49,810 nt of DNA from Rubripirellula reticaptiva. GTDB taxonomy: Bacteria > Planctomycetota > Planctomycetia > Pirellulales > Pirellulaceae. The stretch covers positions 457,470-507,279 of the forward strand of contig NZ_SJPX01000003.1 in assembly GCF_007860175.1 (NCBI RefSeq). The letters are read 5' to 3'. Position 1 is the first letter of the stretch. Every line of letters begins with the position of its first letter. A program made the translations under genes and the position numbers. Below, one piece after another: positions 7,477 to 15,746 of the stretch. The notes under the pieces were generated by a model, which saw only the letters and a list, made by a program, of their open reading frames with translations, had not been told where the DNA came from and ran no database searches.

Positions 7477-8613
7477 ATGGCAAAGAAGACGACGAAGAAA
7501 AAGGCTGACGCTCCAAAGCAAACTCGCAATCGAACGTCGACCGTTTCTGCGGATGCATTGCCTCGACGGACCCTCGAACAAGCAATACGCATTCCTGAAG
7601 TTCTTCATTCGACTTACGCGGGAAAATCGGCGTCGAAGAAGGAAATCTGCGACACGCTTGAAATTGGAGAAACATCCCCAAACACTCATTACCTCTTATC
7701 TGCAGCTCAAGCCTACGGGCTAATCACTAAAGAAGGGGATCAGTTCCTGCTCTCCGAAACTGGCCGTAAGATTGTTGCCCCAACGTTTGATGGGGAGGAT
7801 CGAGATGCTCAGATCAAGGCGATACGAACGCCGACGCTGTTAAGTCAGTTTTTCACTGACTACGACGGTCATTCACTGCCCTCGGAGCAGCATTTTCCCA
7901 ATGTGATGGAGAGCAAGTTTGGAGTTCCGCGAGATCGCGTTGATGAAACCATTCGCTTGGTCGTCGATAACGGACGTTACGTCGGCATTTTGAATGAGGA
8001 CGGAGACGGCACGCTTCACCTGAGTGTCGGAGGTGTTTCCACGGTCGAAGATGCAGCGGACGAAACGCAGGAATCGATAGAAAACGATGATACAAAGCCA
8101 GACTACGACTGGTCTAAAATCTGTTTCTACATCACGCCAATCGGCGAAGACGGAAGCGATGCTCGAAAGCATTCAGACATGATGTTAACACATCTGATTC
8201 AGCCGGTGGCAAACGAGCTAGGCTTGAAAGCTGTGCGTGCAGACAAAATTGAGAAGTCTGGTTTGATCAGCCAACAGGTATTTGTACACCTTGTGAATTC
8301 AAGGCTTTGCATCGCTGACCTCTCGTTCAGCAATCCAAACGCATTCTACGAACTCGGTGTTCGGCACATGACAAAGCGCCCCACGATTCAAGTGATACGG
8401 AAAGGTGATCGCATTCCTTTCGATGTTTCCCAAGGCCGGACGATAACCGTGGACACCTCGGATGTTTATACAATAATGGATCGATTTGATTCAGCACGAC
8501 GTGAACTTCGAGAACACGTTAAAGCGATAGTCGATTCCGGCGTAGAGGTTGCGGGAGAAGACAACCCGGTGGTCACGTATTTGCCGGGGCTTGTCGTTAA
8601 GCTTCCAAAGTAA
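7477..8613 (+). CDS. Winged-helix protein with C-terminal deoxyribosyltransferase/TIR-like domain
   Basis: 378 residues from ATG, the largest cassette-borne protein in the window. After a Lys-rich start, residues about 30-200 look like tandem winged-helix or helical segments (SKKEICDTLEIGETSPNTH, LSETGRKIV). From about 215 a Rossmann-like domain begins with FYITPIGEDGS, followed by GLKAVRADKI, LVNSRLCIADLS, NPNAFYELGVRH and IPFDVSQGRTI. This order matches the nucleoside 2-deoxyribosyltransferase-like/TIR-related fold, where the Glu of YELG would be catalytic. Such domains often act as nucleotide-directed effectors in bacterial defence. That role is inferred here. Confidence 0.75.
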   Translation: MAKKTTKKKADAPKQTRNRTSTVSADALPRRTLEQAIRIPEVLHSTYAGKSASKKEICDTLEIGETSPNTHYLLSAAQAYGLITKEGDQFLLSETGRKIVAPTFDGEDRDAQIKAIRTPTLLSQFFTDYDGHSLPSEQHFPNVMESKFGVPRDRVDETIRLVVDNGRYVGILNEDGDGTLHLSVGGVSTVEDAADETQESIENDDTKPDYDWSKICFYITPIGEDGSDARKHSDMMLTHLIQPVANELGLKAVRADKIEKSGLISQQVFVHLVNSRLCIADLSFSNPNAFYELGVRHMTKRPTIQVIRKGDRIPFDVSQGRTITVDTSDVYTIMDRFDSARRELREHVKAIVDSGVEVAGEDNPVVTYLPGLVVKLPK

Positions 8614-8614
8614 G

Positions 8615-8704
8615 CCAGAACCATCCGATGCAACCGAGCGGCGAAGTCGGGCGTTTTGGAGTGAAAGATCAACCGTCGCCGCCGGCTGATCGTCACCGTT
8701 CCCC
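8615..8704 (+). other. attC site 15
   Basis: R'' CCAGAAC complements R' GTTCTGG of attC 14. R' is GTTCCCC. Confidence 0.93.
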
Positions 8705-8715
8705 GACTGAAATCG

Positions 8716-9273
8716 ATGACCACAAGACGCACACCGACTCAACGTTACGCATCCTATGCTATTGCGACGTTGCTGATTTGCGCTGCTCTATTCGGACTGC
8801 TATACAACGCAGGCTCACTCTTTGCTGCGTTTCAAGGTGCGTTCGACGAATCGCCGGACATTGCTCAATTGCCCCACTTTTTCACTGCATTTTACGTAAT
8901 GTCCGCGATTTGCATCTTCTGCTACATCTCGATCATCGTCGCTTCTGTTGGGCTCTGTCTTGGCTCCGCGACCTGTGCACGATTACTTGCGATGTTGCTG
9001 CTGTTTGAAGTTCTTTACTTTTTCGCAATTGGTGCGATGTGGACTTTACCGAACGTGGGTCGGGGAATTGGAGCCGCAACAGGGATCGCAAACGGCGGAC
9101 TTATGGCTCAATTCATCCTCCTAATGCCGATTTGGATACCGATTGCATTTGCTTTCCTTGGGCTCTACCGCCAAAATCCAGTGTTTGCTGCTGATGGCAC
9201 GCTGACCTCAACACCATCACCAGACGGCGGGGAACCAAACGATGCAACCGCGCGGCGAAGTCGGGTGTTTTGA
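8716..9273 (+). CDS. Hypothetical membrane protein with attC-encoded tail
   Basis: 185 residues from ATG. Hydrophobic segments lie near residues 12-36, 56-80, 84-110 and 124-150, forming a four-helix membrane protein. The gene has no stop before the attC, and its last residues, GGEPNDATARRSRVF, are translated from attC 16. The same kind of tail ends the protein at 39954-40553. Family unknown. Confidence 0.75.
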   Translation: MTTRRTPTQRYASYAIATLLICAALFGLLYNAGSLFAAFQGAFDESPDIAQLPHFFTAFYVMSAICIFCYISIIVASVGLCLGSATCARLLAMLLLFEVLYFFAIGAMWTLPNVGRGIGAATGIANGGLMAQFILLMPIWIPIAFAFLGLYRQNPVFAADGTLTSTPSPDGGEPNDATARRSRVF

Positions 9274-9318
9274 AGTGGTTGATCTTCCGTCGCCGCCGGC
9301 TGATCGTAACCGTTACCC
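9229..9318 (+). other. attC site 16
   Basis: R'' GGGGAAC complements R' GTTCCCC of attC 15. R' is GTTACCC. Confidence 0.92.
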
Positions 9319-9329
9319 GACTGAATCCC

Positions 9330-9896
9330 ATGGGTATACCTGCTCGATACGTTCTCCCCGACCCTGATCCGGCCGTCGTTGCCCGCATGTCGGAAATCTG
9401 CGACCAGATTGAGGACCGTCCGTTTGGCGGCGCTGACGAACTTCTGAAGGAATGGCATCGCCATGCCACGCGTCATACCGAGCACAGCGAATTCAAAGCG
9501 TACTACGAATCAACCAGCAAGGCTGACTTTGTTCTCGCCGCACTTCACCCTGTCTCGACATACGATGCTTCCGCAACATACGCTGAAGTCGCGTCTATCT
9601 TTGCGGCTGTCACGTCCGCAGAGCTCGATGGCCACGAGATGGACCACTACTATGGTTGGCTCGATGCGCAATTCCCTGGTGCTCGCCTGATGAACCTTGC
9701 ATACTGGCCCGATACGTGGTTCGATGACCCATCCTTGGTCCGTAAACCAGATGGGACGTTTATTCCCGAATCGAACCTCTCAAGCGACCAAATGCTTGCC
9801 TACGCGATGATTGTTTCGGGACGACGATTCGAGGACGCGCCGCCAGCCCCAGACCTTCCGTTTCCGATCCCAAAGAACCTAGCAAGCGGCGGGTAA
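9330..9896 (+). CDS. Hypothetical soluble protein
   Basis: 188 residues from the ATG at 9330 (the upstream open frame is attC). The stop TAA lies in R'' GGGTAAC. Acidic, rich in Asp, Pro and aromatic residues, with helical stretches (ATYAEVASIFAAVTSAELDG) and WLDAQFPGARLMNLAYWPDTWFDDP. No signal or membrane helix. I recognise no family. Confidence 0.7.
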   Translation: MGIPARYVLPDPDPAVVARMSEICDQIEDRPFGGADELLKEWHRHATRHTEHSEFKAYYESTSKADFVLAALHPVSTYDASATYAEVASIFAAVTSAELDGHEMDHYYGWLDAQFPGARLMNLAYWPDTWFDDPSLVRKPDGTFIPESNLSSDQMLAYAMIVSGRRFEDAPPAPDLPFPIPKNLASGG

Positions 9897-9982
9897 CCAT
9901 CCCGTGCACCTGAGCCGGGCTTGCGGCCGGTTTTGAAATGGTTGACTTTACACTCCCGGCCCGGTGACGGGCACCGTTCTGT
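9891..9982 (+). other. attC site 17
   Basis: R'' GGGTAAC complements R' GTTACCC of attC 16. R' is GTTCTGT. Confidence 0.92.
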
Positions 9983-10028
9983 GCAAGAGCGGTAGCATGG
10001 CATTTGAATCGCTTTCGGAGACATCTTC

Positions 10029-10808
10029 ATGGGATTTCAGACGATCTTAAGCACTACAGCCATCCTCTTGCTTGCGACTCCAACGGGCGTTTTCGCTGAT
10101 CTTCCAGATCGGATTCCGATACGGGTGGTGGACGAACAGGGCGAGCCGATCGAAGGCGCAACGGTGGAGGCTCGCTATCTGAAAACCATTCGTCAAGACG
10201 GAAAGGACTATCGAGTGCCGATGGAACTAGCGCCGCCGCAAACAACGGACATGAATGGCCGTTGCGAATTGGCCCTACACGTCGTTTCCTGGACGCTGGC
10301 GGGGTTATATGCGCATCGTGTCGAGTTAACGACAGACGAAGCGATGAAGCTGTGCGACGATGCTCCAAGGGACCCACTGGAACGCGAGGCGTTCGATCGC
10401 GATCTAAACGATCGTTGTCAGCGTTTTCGTTCGGCTTACCGAGTGCTCACTTCTGAACCGGTTGGTGACGCGGAGGTCACCTTAAAAATGGCAAGGGCAA
10501 TCAGGGTTACCGGCCGCGTTCAAGTCAGCGGAAGCCCGCTCGCGAAGGCATTTATTACGATCCATTCGCGAAAGACTCAGATTGATCAACTTTTTCCGCG
10601 TTCGGCTCCGGAGCTAACCGATGATGAGGGCAGATTTAGCTTCTATTCAGTCCCTGGTGATCTCGACCGAGCACGTATCGTCGTTGAACGTTCAAGCGGA
10701 AATCGTGTTTTAACCCTGAGCGACATACGGTCCAAGCCAACATCAACGGGTGTGATGTTTGAATTCGATACCGAGGTGAAGGACTACGCACTGGTGGTTA
10801 AACCGTAG
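10029..10808 (+). CDS. Secreted carboxypeptidase-regulatory-like protein
   Basis: 259 residues from ATG, with GGAG about 8 bases upstream. A signal peptide is evident at residues 1-23 (hydrophobic core, cut near VFA-D). Residues 28-80 (IRVVDEQGEPIEGATVEARY, MNGRCELAL) form one carboxypeptidase-regulatory-like Ig-type unit, and residues 158-220 (RVTGRVQVSGSPLAKAFITIHS, DDEGRFSFYSVPGD) form a second. Such domains usually serve binding or structure outside the cytoplasm and are common in planctomycetes. No catalytic domain is attached. 132 bp without a gene follow before attC 18. Confidence 0.8.
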   Translation: MGFQTILSTTAILLLATPTGVFADLPDRIPIRVVDEQGEPIEGATVEARYLKTIRQDGKDYRVPMELAPPQTTDMNGRCELALHVVSWTLAGLYAHRVELTTDEAMKLCDDAPRDPLEREAFDRDLNDRCQRFRSAYRVLTSEPVGDAEVTLKMARAIRVTGRVQVSGSPLAKAFITIHSRKTQIDQLFPRSAPELTDDEGRFSFYSVPGDLDRARIVVERSSGNRVLTLSDIRSKPTSTGVMFEFDTEVKDYALVVKP

Positions 10809-10940
10809 CTGTAGCTAAAGAGACGTATTTGCAATCTGGGAACAGCTGGCTGTCCTCGCGCAGAGGCTTCGAATGATCGACTACGCAAGATGCTGGTAGA
10901 AACGGAATCCGCTACTTCTCGTTCGACGATGGGTAGGACC

Positions 10941-11031
10941 ACAGAACCAAGGGATGGACCGGAGTCGCCGAGCCGTCGTTTTTCCAATGGATGATCTTTC
11001 GCGGCGACCGCGGTCATCCCAGCCGTTCATC
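10941..11031 (+). other. attC site 18
   Basis: R'' ACAGAAC complements R' GTTCTGT of attC 17. R' is GTTCATC. Confidence 0.9.
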
Positions 11032-11248
11032 GACTCGCTTGCTCGGACGATTTGGTTGACGGGTTCTGTGTGGTCAGCTCGCGTTTCTTGCTCGGTCTCA
11101 TTGTTGCTCTTGGATCGTTGCTCGGACGGATTGGTTGCTCGGGCGAATTGGTTGCTCGGCCGAAACGTTGCTTGGACTTGCGATTGCCACTAGACTCAAT
11201 GCCAACATCGCGGCACTTTGATTCGCTGATCGAATGCGAGAATGTCGC
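11032..11248 (+). other. Short cassette body without a convincing gene
   Basis: The cassette between attC 18 and 19 is only about 308 bp including its attC. A + frame opening with a hydrophobic run (FLLGLIVALGSLLG) and a - frame both read through into attC, without good starts. A 17-bp tandem repeat fills its centre. It may be gene-less or carry a very small peptide. Confidence 0.5.
11117..11167 (+). repeat. 17-bp tandem repeat, three units
   Basis: Units GTTGCTCGGACGGATTG, GTTGCTCGGGCGAATTG and GTTGCTCGGCCGAAACG follow each other without gaps. A further related word occurs at 11038-11055. Confidence 0.8.
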
Positions 11249-11340
11249 GATGAACCAAGCGATGATGACGGATCGGCGGGAACGGTTCTTCGCAGGCCGA
11301 AACTTGTGTCGCCGCCGACCGCATATCGCAGACGTTCGTC
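11249..11340 (+). other. attC site 19
   Basis: R'' GATGAAC complements R' GTTCATC of attC 18. R' is GTTCGTC. Confidence 0.88.
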
Positions 11341-11415
11341 GTGTCTCTCCACACGGATCGTGCTTCCCACTATAGTTGTGCACACGGTTTTAACGTCAAC
11401 GGGCTCCGGGCGCTT

Positions 11416-11793
11416 ATGAACACTGGGCAACCAACTTCGAGCGAGAGCGAACACGCATGCGTTACGAATCCGTCAGGCGATGACGAGGCGACTCGTTGGT
11501 CAGAAGGTCTTTCAGAAGCTTTCGGCTTGCTCTCAGTAGTGCTGTTTGCCATTTCGACCTCCTCAATTTTGTTTTTTGCGTACCTAACGTATTTCGCTGC
11601 GGAAATTGAGAATCAGCTTCAGCTTATTGCCGCTTTAGTCCTCGGCGGAAGCGTTGTTCTCGTTTCGACTGCGGGCACATTGATCGGCTTTCGATCCTAT
11701 CCTCGAGCGATGATTGTATTGTCGTTAATCCAAATCCCCGTTTGTTGCCTTGTCATTGTTGCCAGCTTGTTCCTGTTGGTGATGTCGGCGTGA
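11416..11793 (+). CDS. Small hypothetical membrane protein
   Basis: 125 residues from the ATG at 11416 (upstream codons read attC). After a polar acidic N-terminus of about 33 residues, three hydrophobic helices lie near 36-60, 69-91 and 97-123. The middle contains a Gly/Ser/Val-rich helix (GGSVVLVSTAGTLIG). Family unknown. Confidence 0.72.
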   Translation: MNTGQPTSSESEHACVTNPSGDDEATRWSEGLSEAFGLLSVVLFAISTSSILFFAYLTYFAAEIENQLQLIAALVLGGSVVLVSTAGTLIGFRSYPRAMIVLSLIQIPVCCLVIVASLFLLVMSA

Positions 11794-11807
11794 CTGATTT
11801 ACAATTC

Positions 11808-11900
11808 GACGAACCATGTGATTCAACGGAGGACGGGTGGTCCGTTTTCTCGTCTGCTTACAAGTCATTCGCCCGTCCCCGCTGATCACTACCGTTCGGC
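11808..11900 (+). other. attC site 20
   Basis: R'' GACGAAC complements R' GTTCGTC of attC 19. R' is GTTCGGC. Confidence 0.9.
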
Positions 11901-11974
11901 GACAGTTAGTAACACAACAATCGAACACGGCGAATACAAATCAGACCCACGACATATTGTCGGTTAACCACCAA

Positions 11975-12340
11975 ATGACTGAAGAAGACAAAGCACACAT
12001 TCCTGCGGAGCTACCATCGATTGTTGTCAGCGACGACCGTCTCTCGCGTCGTCGGAAGAAGCGTAGCACGAGGATTCCAAGGTTCGTTCACGACAACTGG
12101 ATGTCGTTTGCGCTGCTACTTCAAGCGGCATCGATCTGCATTTCATTTGGATTGCTACTTGTTACGCAGTCTCGGATAGTGTTTCTGGCGTATGCCTTAC
12201 TGCTGCTTGTTCGATGGGTGAACTATCCACTGGCCGTGGCTGCATTGTTCAACGACAAAACAAAATGGCTGGCTGTAATTTCAGGGGTGATTTACACACT
12301 ATGCTCACTTTCCGGACGGCTCCTCGTCGCTGCCAACTGA
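11975..12340 (+). CDS. Small hypothetical membrane protein
   Basis: 121 residues from the ATG at 11975. The longer frame from 11837 translates attC and is not used. A charged N-terminus with an RRRKKR cluster is followed by hydrophobic helices near 42-62, 66-90 and 97-118. The basic cluster suggests the N-terminus is cytoplasmic. Family unknown. Confidence 0.7.
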   Translation: MTEEDKAHIPAELPSIVVSDDRLSRRRKKRSTRIPRFVHDNWMSFALLLQAASICISFGLLLVTQSRIVFLAYALLLLVRWVNYPLAVAALFNDKTKWLAVISGVIYTLCSLSGRLLVAAN

Positions 12341-12359
12341 ATGAACGAATAGAGCGCGC

Positions 12360-12449
12360 GGCGAACAATCGCGTGCACCCGAGCACGCGAGCTGAGTGTT
12401 TTGACATTGAGAATCTTTCGCGCGTGCCGAGTGACGCGTAGCGTTCGCC
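12360..12449 (+). other. attC site 21
   Basis: R'' GGCGAAC differs by one base from the complement of this cassette's opening GTTCGGC. R' is GTTCGCC. Second exception to the core rule. Confidence 0.88.
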
Positions 12450-12484
12450 GACGATGGTTTCATCTTTACCGAAGCGACGACGCA

Positions 12485-13015
12485 ATGAAAACGTTGACCA
12501 CAACCTACGACGATCGCCCGCTACCTGATCCAGCGATGGCCGATTTAGTGCCTCAGTCCGTTGCTGAAGAACTCTGCGTAGTTCCGCTTCAACTACTTGG
12601 CGGCGTACTCGTCTTCGCCGGGCCACAACGTCTCGGCAAAACTGATGTCGAACGTCTCGCGTTCATTCTGAATCGCAAAGTTCACTGCACTGTACGGTCT
12701 GACCAATGGTACAAACGCGCTTGGGCGTTGCTGTATCCCGCCGAAACTGAACCATCATCATCTGACAGTCATTCCGTTTACTGGTACTGGGGCGGATGGC
12801 ACTACTGGGACGGCGAAACACTCGTCGTGAAGGCGAGTGGATGGAAAGGCATGGAACATTGGACTGGTGCCGCCGAATTCCCGCCTGATCACGATGACCA
12901 TGATCTATGGCGCTGGATCGTTAATTGCAAACCGTATCATCGTCTGATTGATCAATCAGAAATGCCAAAAATTCGGCGTGTTTGGCGCCGTTGGCTTTCC
13001 CGTGTCGCAACGTGA
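12485..13015 (+). CDS. Stand-alone MshEN-like domain protein
   Basis: 176 residues from the ATG at 12485. Residues about 13-65 (MADLVPQSVAEELCVVPLQLLGG, VLVFAGPQ, LAFILNRKVHCTV) follow the pattern of the MshEN/GspE N-terminal domain, which in type II secretion and pilus ATPases binds c-di-GMP. Here no ATPase follows. The rest is Trp- and His-rich (YWYWGGWHYWDG). A c-di-GMP or other ligand sensor is possible, but the ligand residues cannot be confirmed by eye. Confidence 0.62.
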   Translation: MKTLTTTYDDRPLPDPAMADLVPQSVAEELCVVPLQLLGGVLVFAGPQRLGKTDVERLAFILNRKVHCTVRSDQWYKRAWALLYPAETEPSSSDSHSVYWYWGGWHYWDGETLVVKASGWKGMEHWTGAAEFPPDHDDHDLWRWIVNCKPYHRLIDQSEMPKIRRVWRRWLSRVAT

Positions 13016-13056
13016 TCGTTTATCATTGATGGCTACCGTACACTGACACGAAACGC

Positions 13057-13147
13057 GGCGAACAATCGCGTGCACCCGAGTACGCGAGTCGTGCGGTCTT
13101 GAAGTTGAAAATCTTTCGCGCGTACCGGGTGACGCGTGCCGTTATCC
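13057..13147 (+). other. attC site 22
   Basis: R'' GGCGAAC complements R' GTTCGCC of attC 21. R' is GTTATCC. Confidence 0.92.
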
Positions 13148-13178
13148 GACTGAAATGTCCCGATCATCCTGATGCTTG

Positions 13179-13622
13179 ATGACATCCTCTGACCAAATTG
13201 AGTTCTGCGGCGTTGCAATGGTTCGCAATTGTTACGACGACCGCACTGCTCTGCGTGCGTTTGTTGCGAAGCACTGCCGGCACTTCATGACCGCTCTCGA
13301 ACGTCGTGTCACCGAATACACCGTACCGCTTACATCCGATGCCACGTCTATAAAATGGCAACGTCTCTACACAATGTGCGAACAGCGCGACGGGCATGTT
13401 GACGACACTGACACTATCGCTGCACTTGAAACGCCATGGGACATTCGCGAACAGACCGCCGTTGATCGTGTGATCCGGGACAACTACACTGTGTTGCCGC
13501 TTAACCGATGCCCTGAATGCTTTGGTTTGGCACGCACTCCACGTGCCCAGCAATGTCCTTGGTGTCTGCACCGCTGGAACACGGCGGATAACCATCCGAT
13601 GCACCGGAGCGGCGGTGGTTAG
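13179..13622 (+). CDS. Zinc-ribbon cassette protein with attC-encoded tail
   Basis: 147 residues from the ATG at 13179. The N-terminal part is soluble and helical. Near the C-terminus a zinc ribbon is clear: CPEC, 12 residues, CPWC. The last residues, ADNHPMHRSGGG, come from attC 23. No DNA-binding helix is recognised. Family unknown. Confidence 0.7.
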   Translation: MTSSDQIEFCGVAMVRNCYDDRTALRAFVAKHCRHFMTALERRVTEYTVPLTSDATSIKWQRLYTMCEQRDGHVDDTDTIAALETPWDIREQTAVDRVIRDNYTVLPLNRCPECFGLARTPRAQQCPWCLHRWNTADNHPMHRSGGG

Positions 13623-13676
13623 CTTTTTCGCAATGGAGAATCGTTCGCCGCCGCCCGGTGATCGGTAACGTTAGGT
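13586..13676 (+). other. attC site 23
   Basis: R'' GGATAAC complements R' GTTATCC of attC 22. R' is GTTAGGT. L'' CCGATGCACCGG versus L' CCGGTGATCGG leaves one extra G. Confidence 0.93.
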
Positions 13677-13943
13677 GGACGATTCGCACACGACTTCCGA
13701 CGTGATAGTGATCTCGACAGGGTTATGCATCGACCACAACGGCAACATCGCCACTATGTTCTTTCGTGTCTCAACCAATCCCACGAACCTCGCGTCAATT
13801 TCCCGGCTGCACTCTGGGCATTGGTCGCCATTGTTTAATTGCCCGCGAGTCATTACGAAACCATTTCCAAAACAACGATAAAGTCGTCGACGCTCATCGC
13901 CGACCATAGCGTCAAAAAAGTCGCCGTTGCATTCACGATTCAC
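13671..13943 (-). CDS. Antisense cassette protein with CPEC motif, start uncertain
   Basis: About 90 residues on - ending with TAA formed by R' GTTA. I give the GTG at 13943, with AGGTGG just upstream. GTG 13976 inside attC 24 and ATG 13907 are alternatives. Contains YRCFGNGF and CPEC, a possible incomplete zinc site, and a beta-like C-terminus (PVEITITSEVV). Family unknown. Confidence 0.6.
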   Translation of the reverse strand: MNRECNGDFFDAMVGDERRRLYRCFGNGFVMTRGQLNNGDQCPECSREIDARFVGLVETRKNIVAMLPLWSMHNPVEITITSEVVCESST

Positions 13944-13949
13944 TTCGCC

Positions 13950-14040
13950 ACCTAACAAAATGTTGTACCGGAGCACGCGATCCGGCGTTTTCTGAATGGA
14001 GAGTCTACCGGCGCGTGCCCGGTAAACATTAGCGTTATCG
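13950..14040 (+). other. attC site 24
   Basis: R'' ACCTAAC complements the unusual R' GTTAGGT of attC 23, a strong instance of the core rule. R' is GTTATCG. Confidence 0.94.
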
Positions 14041-14473
14041 CGGCTGGTGCTCGTTGTGAGTTCCGATCTGATCTTCACGATCGCCCTGACGGCTATTCGT
14101 ACATTCTTCGTCTCATCTCAAACGACGACACATAGTGTCACTCGCACATTCCTTCACGCTAAACCTGGTACACTCGGCTGCACTGGTCGATTCCAGCGGT
14201 TGCCCGCATGACGGGTCACCGACGGGGCGGAACGCCGCTTGTTTGTTCCGGATCGCTTACTACCATCGCTCCACTTCCGAATCTCAAACTGATCACCGCT
14301 ACAAAACTCCTGTAACCGATCTTGTTTCTTAAACCTTCCCTGCGACTAACGCTTAGCTAATGCTCGTCGCCGTCCCGGCGTTGTTTTCTGCTCGCGCAGA
14401 CCGTGCTGGCGACGTTCCGTCGTTGTCGTCCGCTCTCGCGGGTCAATGCTTAACCAATGCCCGCAACAATCGG
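14041..14473 (+). other. Cassette body with no convincing gene
   Basis: About 430 bp between attC 24 and 25. A + frame entering through R' reads about 30 protein-like residues (FRSDLHDRPDGYSYILRL) to a TAG near 14135, resembling the C-terminal scrap of a lost gene. The rest holds only a 65-codon frame without support. The cassette nevertheless obeys the core rule (GTTATCG/CGATAAC). Confidence 0.55.
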
Positions 14474-14566
14474 CGATAACCATGGGTTGTTACGGAGCCG
14501 GGCTTGCGGGCGGATCTGTTTGCTTGCAAGTCAACACTCCCGGCCCGCAAAACCCTACCGTTATCC
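14474..14566 (+). other. attC site 25
   Basis: R'' CGATAAC complements R' GTTATCG of attC 24. R' is GTTATCC. Very similar to attC 59. Confidence 0.92.
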
Positions 14567-14618
14567 GACTGAACGTGACGATGGGTTTGCTTCCGCCTCG
14601 TAAGTCTACACTGCAAAC

Positions 14619-15092
14619 ATGAAATCTAAGAGCAATTTAATGGCACGCACTAGACTGGTACTGATCGCGACTGTTACTTCCGCCATGCTGCTCGTTACAT
14701 CCGCTCCCGCTTCCGCAATAGTGGTTCAGCTTCAGTCGGCTTCACAGGTTCCTTTTACAAACGACTATCCCAAGTACGCCCGCGAGCAGGTTCGTGCCGC
14801 TTTCCAGACCGAGAACTGCGGATTCATCGACGGAACCACGAATATGAGCTCGGCTACTGTACGCTTTGCCGGCAACACAGCGGCGCTGAATATGCAACTG
14901 CTAAGCCTATCGACTTGCCCCACCGCGACCCTCTCTGTTGCTTTTGAAGAAATGGAGCACAGCTGCGACTGGCGGATCGTCTATTCCGTGAAACTTGCCA
15001 AGTTCTTGGTGACCGTTAACCTGGGCTCGAAGCGGATCGAACTGGAGCATCTCAAGATTCCGCCTTCCACTGGACCTCCCCTAAAGCGATGA
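14619..15092 (+). CDS. Hypothetical secreted protein
   Basis: 157 residues from ATG (a second ATG at 14640 is possible). A classic signal peptide with hydrophobic core LVLIATVTSAMLLVTSAPASA ends near residue 33. The mature part contains several Cys (NCGF, STCP, HSCDW), probably oxidised outside the cytoplasm, and beta-like segments (WRIVYSVKLAKFLVTVNL). No family recognised. Confidence 0.75.
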   Translation: MKSKSNLMARTRLVLIATVTSAMLLVTSAPASAIVVQLQSASQVPFTNDYPKYAREQVRAAFQTENCGFIDGTTNMSSATVRFAGNTAALNMQLLSLSTCPTATLSVAFEEMEHSCDWRIVYSVKLAKFLVTVNLGSKRIELEHLKIPPSTGPPLKR

Positions 15093-15105
15093 TCCAATCG
15101 AAACC

Positions 15106-15198
15106 GGATAACCAAGACATGCACCGGAGTGGCGGTGGTTACATTTTACGTTTGCTTGCACGTCGTTCGCCGCCACCCGGTGATGTCAACCGTTCCCC
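15106..15198 (+). other. attC site 26
   Basis: R'' GGATAAC complements R' GTTATCC of attC 25. R' is GTTCCCC. Confidence 0.92.
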
Positions 15199-15224
15199 GA
15201 CTGAAAGCACCCACTTCGATTTCG

Positions 15225-15599
15225 ATGCGTATCCGACTTTCCATTGCTGCACGGAATCGAACGTTCTCACGAGCGGCTCGTCGCGTGCGTCCACGGATTG
15301 ACCTAGTTCTTGAACGCATTGCTACTGCTGAACTGAACGACCCAACATGGTCTACCGTGCTGCTTGGTGTCACCGACGAATTCGCGCAAAACCGCTGCGA
15401 TACGATTCCAAACAACGATGATGTCCTGCAATTGCAAACGGGATTTCCAGCCATGGAAGATTTGACACCGGCAAATGATGCTGCGATTCTCGCGGGCTTT
15501 CTCGCACAGATTAAAACTGCAATTCATCATTGCGGTCTTACTGCAGCCGATACCGAACACCTCTATGCTATAATCTCTGAAAACAATTCTGATGGTTGA
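15225..15599 (+). CDS. Hypothetical soluble protein
   Basis: 124 residues from the ATG at 15225. Basic N-terminus (RNRTFSRAARRVRPR), then an acidic helical body with LLGVTDEFAQNRC and AAILAGFLAQIKTAIHHCG. No signal peptide. Family unknown. Confidence 0.65.
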   Translation: MRIRLSIAARNRTFSRAARRVRPRIDLVLERIATAELNDPTWSTVLLGVTDEFAQNRCDTIPNNDDVLQLQTGFPAMEDLTPANDAAILAGFLAQIKTAIHHCGLTAADTEHLYAIISENNSDG

Positions 15600-15623
15600 C
15601 ATTTGCCTCACCCAAACATAGGC

Positions 15624-15714
15624 GGGGAACCATGCGATGAACCGAAGTCGCGGAGTCGCCGTTTTTGACAATTCAAAATCAATCGCCGCGACTCGGTTAT
15701 CGCGGTCGTTCCCC
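15624..15714 (+). other. attC site 27
   Basis: R'' GGGGAAC complements R' GTTCCCC of attC 26. R' is GTTCCCC. Confidence 0.92.
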
Positions 15715-15746
15715 GGCTGACTTGATCGATTGCGTCCAACGATTTG

